Below are positions 44,651 through 56,699 of a stretch of DNA of 64,000 nt, piece after piece. The position numbers were made by a program, and so were the translations under genes. The notes under the pieces are model-generated. The model saw only the letters and a program-made list of their open reading frames with translations. It did no database searches and had not been told where the DNA came from. Source of the DNA: Epiperipatus broadwayi (lineage: Eukaryota; Onychophora; Udeonychophora; Euonychophora; Peripatidae); the NCBI GenBank assembly GCA_028023455.1, contig JAQFVV010000030.1, positions 3,614,501 through 3,678,500 on the forward strand, written 5' to 3'. Each line of letters begins with the position of its first letter. The stretch's first letter is position 1.

Positions 44651-44668
44651 TTTCTCCTGACTGTGCCA
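44651..44668 (-). other. Primer-binding site
   Basis: Four bases after the 5' LTR end, the minus strand reads TGGCACAGTCAGGAG. The TGGCRCAGTC start is the kind used by gypsy elements thought to prime from tRNA-Ser, but the matching host tRNA is not in the window. Confidence 0.7.
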
Positions 44669-44672
44669 AAAT

Positions 44673-45357
44673 TGTGATGTACTTGATTTAATGTTACTTA
44701 CGAGAAACAACCAAATGCACCTAATTCAAGTAACGATTACTCTCTTGCATAAAATTAAGATATCTCACTTAACAGATACAAGATTTTATTAGTATGAAAA
44801 ATAACAATTATTTATAAACAAAATTATCATTAGTTCTACTAGCACCTGTACAGCTTACAAATATAATAATAAGACAGGTATAGTCTGTATAATTACCCTA
44901 GGTCGGTCTTTGGTACCTTCAGACCTGAATATCTGGTTCTCCTCCCATCGTTGGTCCTGTTCTGAATTCGCACTACACTTTAGTCTCTCAGAAAATCAGG
45001 ACTCACACTAATCTGTCCTTTCTCTGCTAGATTATATCTACTTTTTGTTCTATTGTTTATTCCTTATCAATTTTAATCACCAAATTATTCTGGGCTTATT
45101 TCTGAACTAATTAATTAAATTGTTCTTTACATTTTAATCCTTCATTTAATTAATTATTTATTTGGAACTTCCATCTTGTTTTACACCTTGCTTTTTATAA
45201 AATATCTATATGAAAAACCATTTGTAATTTCTAATTTTCATTTTTATTAAATCTACTCGTTTACTTTCACATGTAATTATTTAATACTTTTAACTTCTGG
45301 AGTACACACAGTTTCAAATGTATTTTCTCTTAATATTAATCATACTATAACATAACA
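44673..45357 (-). repeat. 5' LTR of the gypsy element
   Basis: 685 bp, TG...CA, expected to hold the promoter and polyadenylation signal for the minus-strand transcript. Flanked at its outer end by CATAC. Confidence 0.93.
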
Positions 45358-45362
45358 CATAC

Positions 45363-48300
45363 AGTCTTGCATATGGTTATACAACAATTGTTTATCACAT
45401 TAAAATCTTCAAAACAAAACTTATACATAATGAAACGTAGAGGTCTAAATACACAAAGTAAAAGTAACAAATAACTATAATTTAATCTACAATATCTATT
45501 TATGTGATTGAAGTATATAGTAGTGAAATAGAAGTACTAAACACATACATAGATAATGAAATATTTAGCAGATCAACCAAACTAGTGTACATCGATTGGA
45601 TGTCACCATTATCTATGTGTGTGTATATATATTGTAACGGTCAGAATCGTCTATCTCGCTAACACACTGCATAATTCAAACCCCAGACACTAAACTGAAC
45701 ATTCTAGGAGGGGTTGCCTTCTAGATATACTAAGTTTGAATCTAAAGTCCAAATTTCACAGCGCCACCTACGTGATAACGCATCTGGTGCTACAACTAGT
45801 ATAACCTTTTACCGGTGCCTGGTGGTCAGGGAGAAACAAAAGACTCTATACTAAGATAAGTTTGGGTGGCTAATTAATGTCTATGGATTTACAAAAGAAA
45901 TGCAGAAAATATATATATCTAGACTGAGACAGTGATAGGAATCAAATAAAATAAGAGATCACATTTAGTTTTAAATAATTTCACACAATTTATTTATATA
46001 AATATATATATATATAATGCCACTGTCTGCTTATATGAGACAGGGACACGTATTAAAGAATTGTTGGCATTTATATTTCAGTAATGTCAAAAGGTTTTAA
46101 AACAGAATGATATATTCTATTCCTCGGGCTAATAGCGTTACGATAATGTGCTTGACAAGATAGGAACATGTGCGAGGTGCTTTGAGTAAATAGACAAGTT
46201 TAAGACAATATTTGAAATTAAATGTTCTAAAATATTTATTGATTTCGAGAATAGTAACGGACTAAAGCTTACTAAGCAAACGTGGGAATGGGATCAAAGC
46301 ATTTATTTGAGAATAATAATAGATTTGTATTGGGAGGTCAGTATTGCTGATAGTGAATTTATAAAGTTGGAGGGTGTGACTCGTTTAAGTCACGGATGCT
46401 TTGTAAAATAAATATAAAATGAAACAATATTGAAGATCCGGAATAATTACGGAGGGCATCTCACCGCTAACCCGTAGGAAAGTATTTTGACGAACAGCCG
46501 AAACTTAGCGACTGTGTGACAATTGCGTTTAATTCCCAGGGGTGTCATTGGTGAACACCCTCTGCCTGGAAACTTGCAATAAGCGAAAAGAACGGACTTT
46601 GCCGTGTAAAGAATCCTTGGAAAAATAAAACAAAGCGGTCTCAACAACCAATTCATGTACCAGCAATACGAGACTAGTGTATATAAAAACATACTAAATG
46701 GGTTTTACTTGGATTAAGAGAAATGCCCAATCAAATTCCCTGAAATTCATTTAAAAGGGTCCGCACATTCTCGACATCAATGATGAACTTTATAATTAAA
46801 GTAGAACACGGTAATTAAAATAAGAAAAATGCATGCTTGCGGGTTTGAAAAGTAAGTATAGATTTATATACGCAATCATGCATTTGGGGACACATTTAAT
46901 CATTGACTTCGCACATACTCTTATATTAGATTAAAATCAATAGCATGTAGATTTTAAACTATGTGATTATATTACATTAAAGAAAAGAATCGCCCTCGAA
47001 CGAGTGATTTGCAAGACAATAAAATTGGAAAATTGTAAATTTAAAATATGCCTTAATAGCGGCGTCTTATTTTCAATAGAGGGAATAATTCACTTGGTCA
47101 AAGATGATTCTGACACATTATCATAATAAAATAAAAGAAAGCTTTATAAATAGAAAATATTAACCCAAGGATAGAGCAAAATGTTGAGTCTATTTAAATA
47201 CATGAAAGAAATACATAATGAAGTTGTGAAATATAAGAAAACAATGTTAAATAGCTATAGCATGTTAGTTAGTGATCACAAGAGCTCTTGGGTTAATTTA
47301 GGTTACCTCTGGAGAAGCATTTGCAGGTAGATGTTCGGCAGGTTTTATAATTCAGCAGCAAAATCTGGAATGTTCATATTCTGGCAGCGGCAGCAGCAGT
47401 TCCGGGATTCGTGTGATAATTTCTGATGTTATGGAGCAGCGGCTGGCTATTCCGAGGGGACATAGCCATCTTAAACGCCTCTACTCAGACATGTCAAGGT
47501 TAGCAAATTATTAGAATTTTAGAACAACTCAGAAACCTTTAGACAACTCAGAATTCCTTAAAAGCTTAAAAAAAAGAACAAAAGAAAAACATCCTTTTTA
47601 TAGTAAAATTTAACAATAGACTTGCCCCGGAGCGTACAAAATTATTGGACTTATCTGCTGTAATTAAATCTATCCGAATGTCTAAAGGAATTCAACATTA
47701 ATTAATTTCTTTTGTTAACTTCCCCATCGACATTCGAATTACAAACTAGATTTAATTAAAATTACTACTACTAATTAAAGAAAACTTAAGTGGACAGCTG
47801 CTGTTTTTAGATAAACTTATATAATTAGACTATTGTCCCTCATTTATTTTAACAGAAATATTTGGGATGATTTTTATTAAATAAAACGAAAATTATTTTA
47901 TTTTAAATTGTAATATTTGAATCTATCTACTAAACGAATATTTACTAAATGAATTTTATTTTAAATCAAAATATATTACGACGGTAATATATTTGTAAAT
48001 AGATCCAAACAAAATAACTAACAATTTATAATTTTGATATGTTTTAAAATGGATATCATAGTGTGTGCGCAATTACGACTTATATAACTTACTTTTTAAT
48101 AAATGTAAATTATGTGAACAAATACATAATTCATAATATTTTACTTTATTTGGGAATAAGATATATATATAATATGAGCATTGTGCTCGTGGTTTAAAAT
48201 TAGGCGGGATTTTCGGTATATAAGTGTATTGCAGACACACTACGATAGATTGGGGCTCAAACTAAGGTATGAGGGTAGGAAGTAGGTGAGAAAAGGTGAA

Positions 48301-48375
48301 ACGAAGATCTGCAAAGCAGACCTTACTGTTTCAATATATATATATATATGGGATAAAGTCGTTTTTAAACTGAAA
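45363..48375. other. Anonymous region with less AT-rich patches
   Basis: Patches at 45,633-45,860, 46,430-46,640 and 47,270-47,500 are clearly less AT-rich than the rest of the window. The first begins TGTAACGGTCAGAATCG, which looks like the start of an LTR, but no partner or matching end was found. No open frame matches a known protein; the 81-codon minus frame at 46,447-46,692 has no motif. AT microsatellites at 46,000-46,015 and 48,337-48,348. Confidence 0.4.
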
Positions 48376-48380
48376 ATAAA

Positions 48381-48507
48381 ATGATTATTATACTTTTTTT
48401 AAATTTATATGTCAAAAGCGTTGACCGGGAAGCGAATCCGGGCCAGGTGCTTGGAAGGCAGCTATGCTAACCACTAGGCACCAACGCTTGACATGATTAT
48501 TATACTT
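48381..48507 (-). mobile_element. tRNA-Gly-derived SINE, family B, copy 3, with target duplication
   Basis: The body (48,396-48,492) on the minus strand reads GTCAAGCGTTGGTGCCTAG, an anticodon loop CTTCCAA (TCC, glycine), the B box GGATTCGCTTCCCGG, an acceptor-like GTCAACGC and the tail TTTTGACATATAAATTT plus A run. Head and B box follow tRNA-Gly(TCC) closely. A 15-bp perfect repeat ATGATTATTATACTT flanks it at 48,381-48,395 and 48,493-48,507. It is a SINE and not a functional tRNA gene: the anticodon stem is mispaired and a base is missing from the D arm. Confidence 0.9.
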
Positions 48508-48509
48508 CG

Positions 48510-51405
48510 TATGAGTTGAATATACTGCAGTTGGTAATATTTTAGTGGTGTTTAAAGTTGTAGTTCATTTCAAAACATTTTAACATTTTATAATATTAAA
48601 TATTAAAGATCATTGAGGCATATAAGTCGTCGTCCGTCGTCCATCCCCCCCTAATATCAAATGAAGAGGGTTAGGGTTGATAACTAACTTCTAAAACTAT
48701 TTTTTTTAATTTGAAAGACTTCTAAATAAATTTTATTCACAAGATTTAACAATCAAGTGCATTGTTTATTTAATGTTATATCACCGTTCATTAAATATTG
48801 ATTGATTCTTTAGATAATTCACATACGCGCACACACACGCATAATTAAATTTTTTCCACAAAATTTTTCAATGGATTACAGTTTGCATTTTTAATTAATA
48901 TTAAAAATGATTTAATAAATTTCACAGAAAATTCTGTTAAATGTCCTCTAAACTTGAAATAAAAGGAAGATTTCTAAAACATTTGTAACTAATGTAGGCT
49001 TAAAACGATAAAAATTTTTACAAAAACATATAGATTTTATCTTTTAGAAAACGACTATTTATTTCACCTTAAACAAAAAGAAATAAAAGCAACAAATTAG
49101 AGGTTTAATAAAATTAGCCGCTTTTATTGTAGACAATTACTTTAATGTTTTAAAAAAATAGTAGCACAATAGAGAAAATTACAGAGTTATACTCTAATTA
49201 GTCAATTCAAAACTTACAGACAAGTATTTAACGCTCTTTAGAAAAATGTTCTTAAAATTTCTTTTTAAAAAATTACTATAATTTTTTTTTTTTTTATTGT
49301 AAGTATATTTGATGATAGCTACCTTACCCAAACATAGCAAAAACAGCCAACTAATGTCGATGTTCGCGATCAAGGACTGGATTGCCTTCTCGCCTCTACA
49401 TATACTATGTCTATCCGAGATGAAAATCACCATCTAGTTACTATGATGTCAATAAATCTTCAAGTATAATAACTGTGATTTAATCTCTACATTTTGAAAG
49501 ATCATAGAGAAAATTAAGATAAGAGACTGAATAGTAGCCCCTATGGAAATATTGAATGATACCTGGGCAATTTATCAGTTGCCTAAAGCCTGAATATTCC
49601 ACCCCCCAAAAAACCCAACAACTCTCAATTATGAATAATCCCTTGTAGCCTCAAGCTCAACCAGATAGTGTTAGAAGTTTAAACACAAGATAAATCATAG
49701 ATAGCAATGCTTAATAACCATAAAAATATATTGTTTTCATATTGTATTTCTACTTGACCAATAAATTCTAATTTTAAAAAACAAACAATATCGATTTGAA
49801 AAAATGTACTTACAACATATTGTATTTAATATATTTCTCTAGATGTACTTAATACTATATTTCAGGGAAATGCTTTTTAAGTTTAAATAATATAGATAAT
49901 GAGATAGGAATATTTCATAGAATTTCCTATCTTAATTTCTTTTTTATCTCTAAATTTAATATTGAAAAAATGCGAATTTTTCATTTTAGATGCAATGTAT
50001 TTTTATTTAAATTTATAAAAATAATGTCTGCATAACATATTTAAAAAAGTGGAAAAAATATTTTTCACTAAATTTGATATAGTGGGATTACTATATCAAA
50101 AATATTTGGCAGTCATGAGATTTGGTATTTTTATGAATATTTATAATCTGTGGGTAGAAGTGCTCATTAAATTGTATATAAATTTTAATATTAATAATTT
50201 TAAACATTGCATGTACATAATTAGATATTAACAAAAATAAAATTTATAACTTTTTCTTCATTTGTTTCATGATGAGAATTGAATATGAAATTAAATGAAA
50301 AAAGATATATAAGTGATATTAAGTTGTTATCTTGGAATTTCAAGCAAATGTGGCCTTGTGATAGCAATTTAATTGTATTCTATTTAATTCTATATATACT
50401 TCTTCCTTCTTCAGTAATTTTGCTTATTTATATACAACTACACCTGGGTCTCTTTTTACGCGAATTTAATTAATGCGATTTTGAAGTTACGCGATTCACG
50501 TTTCTCCGGAAGTCGAACATCGATAGTGCGCTATTTACTTTAAATAATAAATTTCATGCACTTATGTCATATTGAAAGTAATAGCACATTATTGGAATTC
50601 GACTTTCATCTTAGTAATTTCAATATTTTCAGTGCTTTATAATAGTAAGATTTTATGCAATAATGAAATTAAAATCATGATTTTTACATTTTATGTATAC
50701 ACATATTAAATTTTACAAGATTATAATGTAAATTTGTTCAAACATTGTGCGTGTTAATTTTGCAATTTAAATCACATTCTGTTTTTGCTTTTTAAAAAAG
50801 AACATAATCAATTATTAATCATTTAGTATCCGCAAGTTTATTTTTAAAAGATGAGTAATAGCAGTGGGTGCAATTAAAATTGAAAATTAAAAAAAATAAA
50901 GACAAAAATAAGAATTTAATTTTTAGTTGTTAGATTAATTACTAATTACATTGTCACCAAAAAACCATTAACACAACATGAGAGTGATGTTGGCATTAGT
51001 TGTATTTCCTCTTGTGAAGAATCTGATTTTTTACCAGTTTGCAAATGAACCTATTTATCGGCAAATAATGATAATAATTAAAATGTGTATAAAATATGTA
51101 AATTACTGTAAATTATGCATAAAAATATATTGTTTTGAATAAAATTAAATATTATAGTTAAAAAAAAGTTTGTCTTATATCAATTTTTTTCAAATTTGAA
51201 ATTTTTTATTAATCATATTTTATTTCCTTATTTTTTTACGTGAATTTTAAAGTAATTTTACATTGGTGCTTTGCTTTTGCACGATTTTTGAAAAATCACA
51301 GTCCGTATCTTCCCTTTTTCAAAGTAAGTTATGTCTATTTTTGCACGATTTCGTTTGCGTGTGTTTTCTGAGGAACCTATCTATCACGTAAAACAAGATC
51401 CAGGT
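48510..51405. other. Anonymous AT-rich spacer
   Basis: No gene or classified repeat was recognised in about 2.9 kb. Confidence 0.5.
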
Positions 51406-51410
51406 GTATA

Positions 51411-51702
51411 TATCTTATTAAATAATCACCATCTTCTTCTACCTTTAAGCTAATAATGTTTATTATTAATGTTTATTACATAATAACAGTTTCGACTGTT
51501 CCTCACAGTCTTCTTCAGATCTCAATCTATTCCTTTATCTTTTCCTTTCCACCATTTTATTTTACTAAAAATGGTGAAAAGGAAAAGGTAAAGGAATAGA
51601 TTGAGATCTGAAGAAGACTGTGAGAAATAGTTGAAACTGTTATTATGTAATAAACATTATTTTCTTAAAGGTGTAAGAAGATAGTGATTATTTAATAAGA
51701 TA
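51411..51702. mobile_element. Inverted-repeat element with hammerhead-like arms
   Basis: Left arm 51,411-51,558 and right arm 51,568-51,702 are near-complements around a centre of about 10 bases. In the right arm, plus strand, CUGAAGA is followed by A, a stem GACUGU with a partner near the end of the module, and GAAACUGUU (the left arm has the intact partner ACAGUC then GAAAC, on the minus strand). The CUGANGA-stem-GAAAC order is the one seen in hammerheads and in Penelope-like terminal repeats, but helix III and helix I are poor. Non-coding. Confidence 0.6.
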
Positions 51703-52264
51703 TATAATTTATTTATATTAAGATGTGACATTTCGTGATTCCAATACATAAAATTTGCAATTTGTTAAAAACTTAAAATTTTGTTGTGTTTTTCCTTTAT
51801 TAATTTTTAATTGTTTTATTATTAATATATTTCTTAATCATGGATAAATGAATCAATAGAAATTGAGTTAGCAGACACTGGAGGTATACTATACCCAGCT
51901 ATTAATTAAAATTTAAATAAATAAATCCTTTCTTTAATCATTTTTACAGTGCTGCAATTTATTGATTATTTTTGACCAATATTATAGTTTCAACTTAACA
52001 GCACTTTTCTTCAAAGATAAAATATATAATTTTACATGAATATATAAACATCATGAACAATCAAACTGTTAGATTTGGTCATGTAAAAAATAAAATTTAG
52101 CATATAAAAGTAATTAAAAATAAGAGAATTTACTCATTTGTTTTATAAAATCAATCAATACATAATGATATAGATATAAAATGAAAGAACAAAAGTGTTC
52201 TTCACCTGTTTGGTTTTAAATTTTATATGTATATACGATGTAACCTTAAAATTTAATATTAAAA

Positions 52265-52440
52265 AAATCTAAAGATCCAGATTCGAATTCCATGCTAGTA
52301 CTGTCACTGGTCAGGCCAACAATACCTGAAGAAGAGAGGAGAATACACCTTGAAACATTGTGCCTATACTAACCTATGTACTATTACTAGCAGTTGAATG
52401 TAATTGGAATATTTAAATAAAGTTAAATCTTTTTAAAGAC
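52265..52440 (+). repeat. Possible terminal fragment of a Penelope-like element
   Basis: Contains ACCTGAAGAAGAGAGG then CACCTTGAAACATTG, the same CTGAxGA-stem-GAAAC order as at 51.5 kb, preceded by a less AT-rich block (CTGTCACTGGTCAGGCC). It ends near AATAAAGTTAAA. Only pattern-level support. Confidence 0.3.
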
Positions 52441-52751
52441 ATTCAATACTTAATATTAGATGATGAACATAGTTCAATATATAAATTCAACTAAAATACC
52501 ATCATCACAAACCTTCGGAAAGACATCAATTCATTGATTTTTACAAACCCGAGAAAACAAAATCAATGATTGATATGAGGTGGGGTTAATATTAGAAACT
52601 CATTTAAAATTATAGTTAAGAAACAATTTAATGATTATTCATTAAAATATATCTAAAGTAAACTCAGTTCTAAAATTCAAAATATTCCAAATATATTATT
52701 TTCAGAGTGCATGTACATATTTACCAAATACAGTGAACTTCATTACATCAC

Positions 52752-52854
52752 TTTTTTTCATATGTCATAGCATCGGCCGGGACGCGAACCCACAACCATC
52801 TGCAACCAACTACTTGCTTGCATGGCGGCTGCGATACCTCTCGGCTAACAACGC
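52752..52854 (-). mobile_element. tRNA-derived SINE, family A, copy 5
   Basis: Minus strand: GCGTTGTTAGCCGAGAGGT head, a shortened middle, GTGGGTTCGCGTCCCGG B box, and the tail GATGCTATGACATATGAA with an A run (T run at 52,752-52,758 on the plus strand). No clear target duplication. Confidence 0.8.
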
Positions 52855-53292
52855 AAGACACTTTTCAATGAATTATAAATAATAAGCAATAGATATGAAA
52901 GAATAACAGGGTCATACTTATTAAAAATGATAGCTAAAAATATGTTAATAATAATTCATATAAACACTCCATATATATACAACTAATTTTAAGTATAACT
53001 CAAACTCTTTATGTCTACTATTTGTAAAATGTGTGCACATATGTGAAATTTTAATACTATAATAATTACATATCCTTACAAAATCAGAGTTAATATTAAT
53101 TATAGTGCTTAGATAAAATTACATTTTTAATAAATAATCTTATCTAATACATTTATTTTATTCTAAAAAGCAAATAGTATATTTTTTATTGTTTTTAATT
53201 TTATAAGTAAAATAAATTAATATTTGATTGGATAAGTTTTAGTTTTTAATTAATTATTGTTAGTGCATTTACAATAAATTTTTAGATATTTT

Positions 53293-53489
53293 GGTATTAC
53301 TCCTGTTATGACACATTATTCTGGTGATATATTATTATAAGTTTGTGATATGTTTAAAATAATACCTCCAAAGGATGTGTGGACTAAATTGATAAAATTT
53401 GGCTGCAGATCCCATGGAGGGATTATTTTAAACATATTGCAAACTTAGAATAATATGTCACCAAAGTACATCAAACCAGGTGTAATATC
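53293..53489. mobile_element. Fold-back repeat
   Basis: Left arm 53,293-53,371 (GGTATTACTCCTGTTATGAC, then GGTGATATATTATTATAAGT and ATGTTTAAAATAAT) is mirrored by the right arm 53,409-53,489. The loop of about 37 bases contains GGATGTGTGGACT. Arms match by eye at roughly four in five positions. No coding capacity. Confidence 0.65.
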
Positions 53490-53867
53490 AATGTTCACAT
53501 CTAAAAATAAAAATTGAGACATATTCATTATGGAAAAAGGAAAAAACACATTACAATATTAATAAAAACAGGTAGTTGTGCCTGTGAGTTCTTTTACAAC
53601 ACTTCATATCATCAAACCCTCCTTCCCCGCCTGCTATAATACAGCACTTTGTGCCATTATAAACTTCAAATCTTAAGAAAACACATTTCCAATGATGGCC
53701 AGATATATTCATTATGAAAAAATATATATATAAAAAAGAACCTTGAAACATTTTTTGAATGGTAAACTGTAATTAAGTTTTAGCTTAACATTGATTTTTA
53801 ATCTTAAATAAAAGGCAAACTGTATGATAAAGTTTTAACTTTATCTAAAGATGTCAAACTGTAACTT

Positions 53868-53960
<93 letters not shown>
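53868..53960. repeat. (AT)n microsatellite
   Basis: About 93 bases of uninterrupted AT dinucleotide. Confidence 0.97.
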
Positions 53961-53962
<2 letters not shown>

Positions 53963-55080
53963 TTAGCAAAAGAAAACCCTATAAACATAAAAGGTTTTAG
54001 CTATAAATGTATTTTTAAATATAAAACCATATGACTTACAAATGTTATGAAAGATGTATTATATTGTGGAGGAAAAAAATCACTGTGATGAACTGAACAC
54101 AGGTCAGCATGTTTTATAACTTGGTGTCATGCATATATATGGGGAAAGTTGGTAATGTATATATATTTGACATGGATTAATCATGCCAGGATTCTTGGAT
54201 GACATGACATCATAAATGAAAACTTTGAATAATTATTGCCAAAGTACGAAATTTTAGAAGCTTGTACATAAACCACACAAAAAAAATTCTCTTTTCAAAA
54301 ATGATATTGTTAAATGAGTAAACATTTGAAAGCAGAGTTATATCTTCTACTGTTTTGTCATAGCAATGCTATATTATGCAGTTATCACAATAAGTTTATA
54401 ATTCATGGTAAAAAATATCAAATGCTTTATAAAACTAAGATGCTGTAAAAACAATGAAGCTATTAAAATGTAATAATTATCAAAAGATTAAAAAAATAAA
54501 GAATGTAAATAATTTTGAATTTATTAATTTTAAATTTATTTATAAATTGTGTATTTTGGTATATTAGTTTTAAAGTCAGATCATTTATAAAAATTTAAAA
54601 TTATTCCACATCTAATTATAAAAAGAATGAGTTACAAAAGCATCTATTATTTTTCATTAATAATAGTTTTTATAAAGATGGGAGTCTTTCAAATACCCAA
54701 CAACATCCATAAAAGAACTTTGTTTAAAAGTTTTTTCTAACAAAGTAAATATCATTTTGAATATAATTTATTTTTGAATACTTATTTTAATAATTTTAAC
54801 ATAGATAAAGATAAATAAAATAAGATAGTGTTTGAATTTGATCAATTTCTATAATTATTTCATATCTATGAAAATATATACATTGAGAATAAAAATAACT
54901 ATATTGTCCATATTATTATTTGATTTACGTTTTGCAAATTTAACATATGTAAAAATGTAAATAATAAAATAATGGTCTATTTATAATTAAAAGTAATTTT
55001 GCATTAAAATATTTAATTTTCTTATAATTTGAAAAATGTATAATGAATATAATATTTACAATTATACATGCCAAAATTTA
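53961..55080. other. Anonymous AT-rich spacer
   Basis: No gene recognised. Confidence 0.5.
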
Positions 55081-55084
55081 CCCG

Positions 55085-56690
55085 TAAATTAACCTTTTAA
55101 CAGGTAATTAATTTTATTGGCCAAATGAGATAAAACTTTAACCTTTTAATTGGTTAATTCACAAACTCAACCATAAAAATATATTCATCTTTTAATATTA
55201 TATTCACTTTAGATTTGTTTGTAAAAAGTATATTAATAATTTGTCAGATTATAAAAGTGAATGAAGTTTTTTCAAAAATAAATTTTTATTTATAATTATA
55301 AAAATATTTGATAGCATCAAATCTAAAATGAATGTTAGTAACCAACTAAAAAGTGTTGCTGCCATCAGTGATTTTTTTCTCAGTTTTACATTGCAGAAAA
55401 GTAAATAATTTTTACTAAAATCTTAACTACTTTTCTATAATAATTTTATTTTTAGCATATTTTATCAAAATAATTTATAATATGTCAAAAAATACTTTTA
55501 AAATGGTCTAAAACATTCGTTTATGACTTTCGAAATGAAACAAAAAAATCATAGCGGTAAAAATTATTGACAAGTGATTTTCTTTGTCCTTGATGGTTAA
55601 CAGCCAATCAGCATCAATAACGGACTGCCCTCTTCCATTGTTAACTTAAAATTTGAATATTATTGATTTTTTTACTTGTAAAATAATTCAGAAGAGGGAA
55701 GCATCTTATGGATCTTTTTTTTTGGTAGATTGCAGTTTATGAATAATAAAAGAATAGCCAAAATAGTATTTGATTGAGTTATGAGTAAAGGGCAGGTAAA
55801 GAAGATGAGCGAGAAAGGTAATGTGGTATGCAAAAGATTTGGATAAAAAATTTATATCAGTGTATTTGTACAGATGGGATGATTGTGTTAAAAGGATTGT
55901 TGAGTGTTATAGTAGTAAGGAATGGGATAAAAGAATAGATTTATTAATAAAGAATAGGGAGTTAGAGAGATGGAGAAATAGTATGGAGAGTAAAAAGAGT
56001 TTAAATATATATAGAAATAAACAGAATATTAGGTGCGAGTTAATATATGATAATAGTAAGGAAAGTAGTTTATTGTTTAAGGTTCAAACAGGATCTTTAG
56101 CTACAAGGAAATATACATGTAAATGGAAAAATATGGGTGATTTATTTTATAAATTATGTAAGGAAGGAATAGAAAATATTAGGCATTTGTTAATTGAATG
56201 TAAATGTTTGAAAACAGGAAGGGTACATATAATGAAGTTATGGAAGAATAAATATGAAAAAAGTGATTATACAGAAAGTGAATTATTGTTTTTTATGCTG
56301 GGTTTGGGAAAAGATAATGGGAATTAGATATTAAAGCTATAGAGTTGACAAAGATTATGTTGTGGAAATGGGATGGAGCAGAATATGGAAACACTTAGAG
56401 TGGGGAATGGAAAATTAAGTGGCTAGCAGGTTTATTAAGCATAATTGCTGAGATATTCTTGACTTCATTTAAGGAGAAGCCACAATACATCACATAACAT
56501 CATTAACCTTTAAAAAGAGCATAAAATTTTAATGGTAGCGTTAAAAATGATGGAATTCGAGAGACTTGAAGCCAGCTCAATTAAGACCGGAGAACCCCAT
56601 GAATAGGTTAATTGTAAGTCTTCTGCACTAAGATTTTTTAATAAAAAAAATTTTGATAATTGAATTGAAATTGAAATTGTCATTAAAAGT
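55085..56690 (+). mobile_element. Internally deleted LINE: shared 5' module joined to a LINE 3' end
   Basis: 55,085-55,735 is the third copy of the 5' module (TTAACCTTTTAACAGGTAAT, TTTTATTGGCCAAATGAG, AAAAAGTATATTAATAATTT, TTCAAAAATAAATTTTTATT, then ACTTGTAAAATAATTCAGAA and GCATCTTATGGA). It is followed within 50 bases by the last part of a LINE ORF2 (to 56,325). A 3' untranslated region follows with ACCGGAGAACCCCATGAATA and TAAGTCTTCTGCACTAAGAT, then an A-rich tail. The middle of the element (endonuclease and reverse transcriptase) is absent. Confidence 0.7.
55735..56327 (+). pseudogene. LINE ORF2 C-terminal region
   Basis: From the first Met at 55,821 there are 168 codons; readable sequence extends upstream through in-frame stops to about 55,735. 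The protein has a basic helical part (WDKRIDLLIKNRELERWRN), then YDNSKESSLLFKVQTGSL, a block typical of the region after the reverse transcriptase in several arthropod LINEs. A degenerate zinc-finger-like C-x8-H-x4-C (KLCKEGIENIRHLLIEC) follows, whose first expected Cys is Tyr here. No catalytic domain remains. It differs from the C-terminal region at 41 kb, so the two LINEs are of different families. Confidence 0.7.
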
Positions 56691-56699
56691 ACTATAAAC

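Larger units (their letters stand above)
37472..45362 (-). mobile_element. Ty3/gypsy LTR retrotransposon, decayed, with nested LINE
   Basis: Two direct 685-bp LTRs (37,477-38,161 and 44,673-45,357), each TG...CA, are flanked by the 5-bp target duplication CATAC (37,472-37,476 and 45,358-45,362). Minus-strand order is LTR, primer-binding site, gag, zinc knuckles, protease, reverse transcriptase, RNase H, integrase, C-terminal region, polypurine tract, LTR. Integrase after RNase H places it in Ty3/gypsy. The LTRs differ at a few percent of positions by eye, so it is not a recent insertion. Frameshifts, stops and a nested insertion at 40,929-43,490 make it inactive. No envelope-like frame was seen. 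Confidence 0.95.

Noticed and set aside
37477-45357. An endogenous retrovirus with an envelope gene
   Set aside because: Between integrase and the 3' LTR only a short charged Pol tail is visible. There is no membrane-type frame.
48396-48492. A functional tRNA-Gly(TCC) gene on the minus strand
   Set aside because: The anticodon stem is mispaired, a D-arm base is missing, the unit carries a SINE tail and A run, and a 15-bp target duplication surrounds it.
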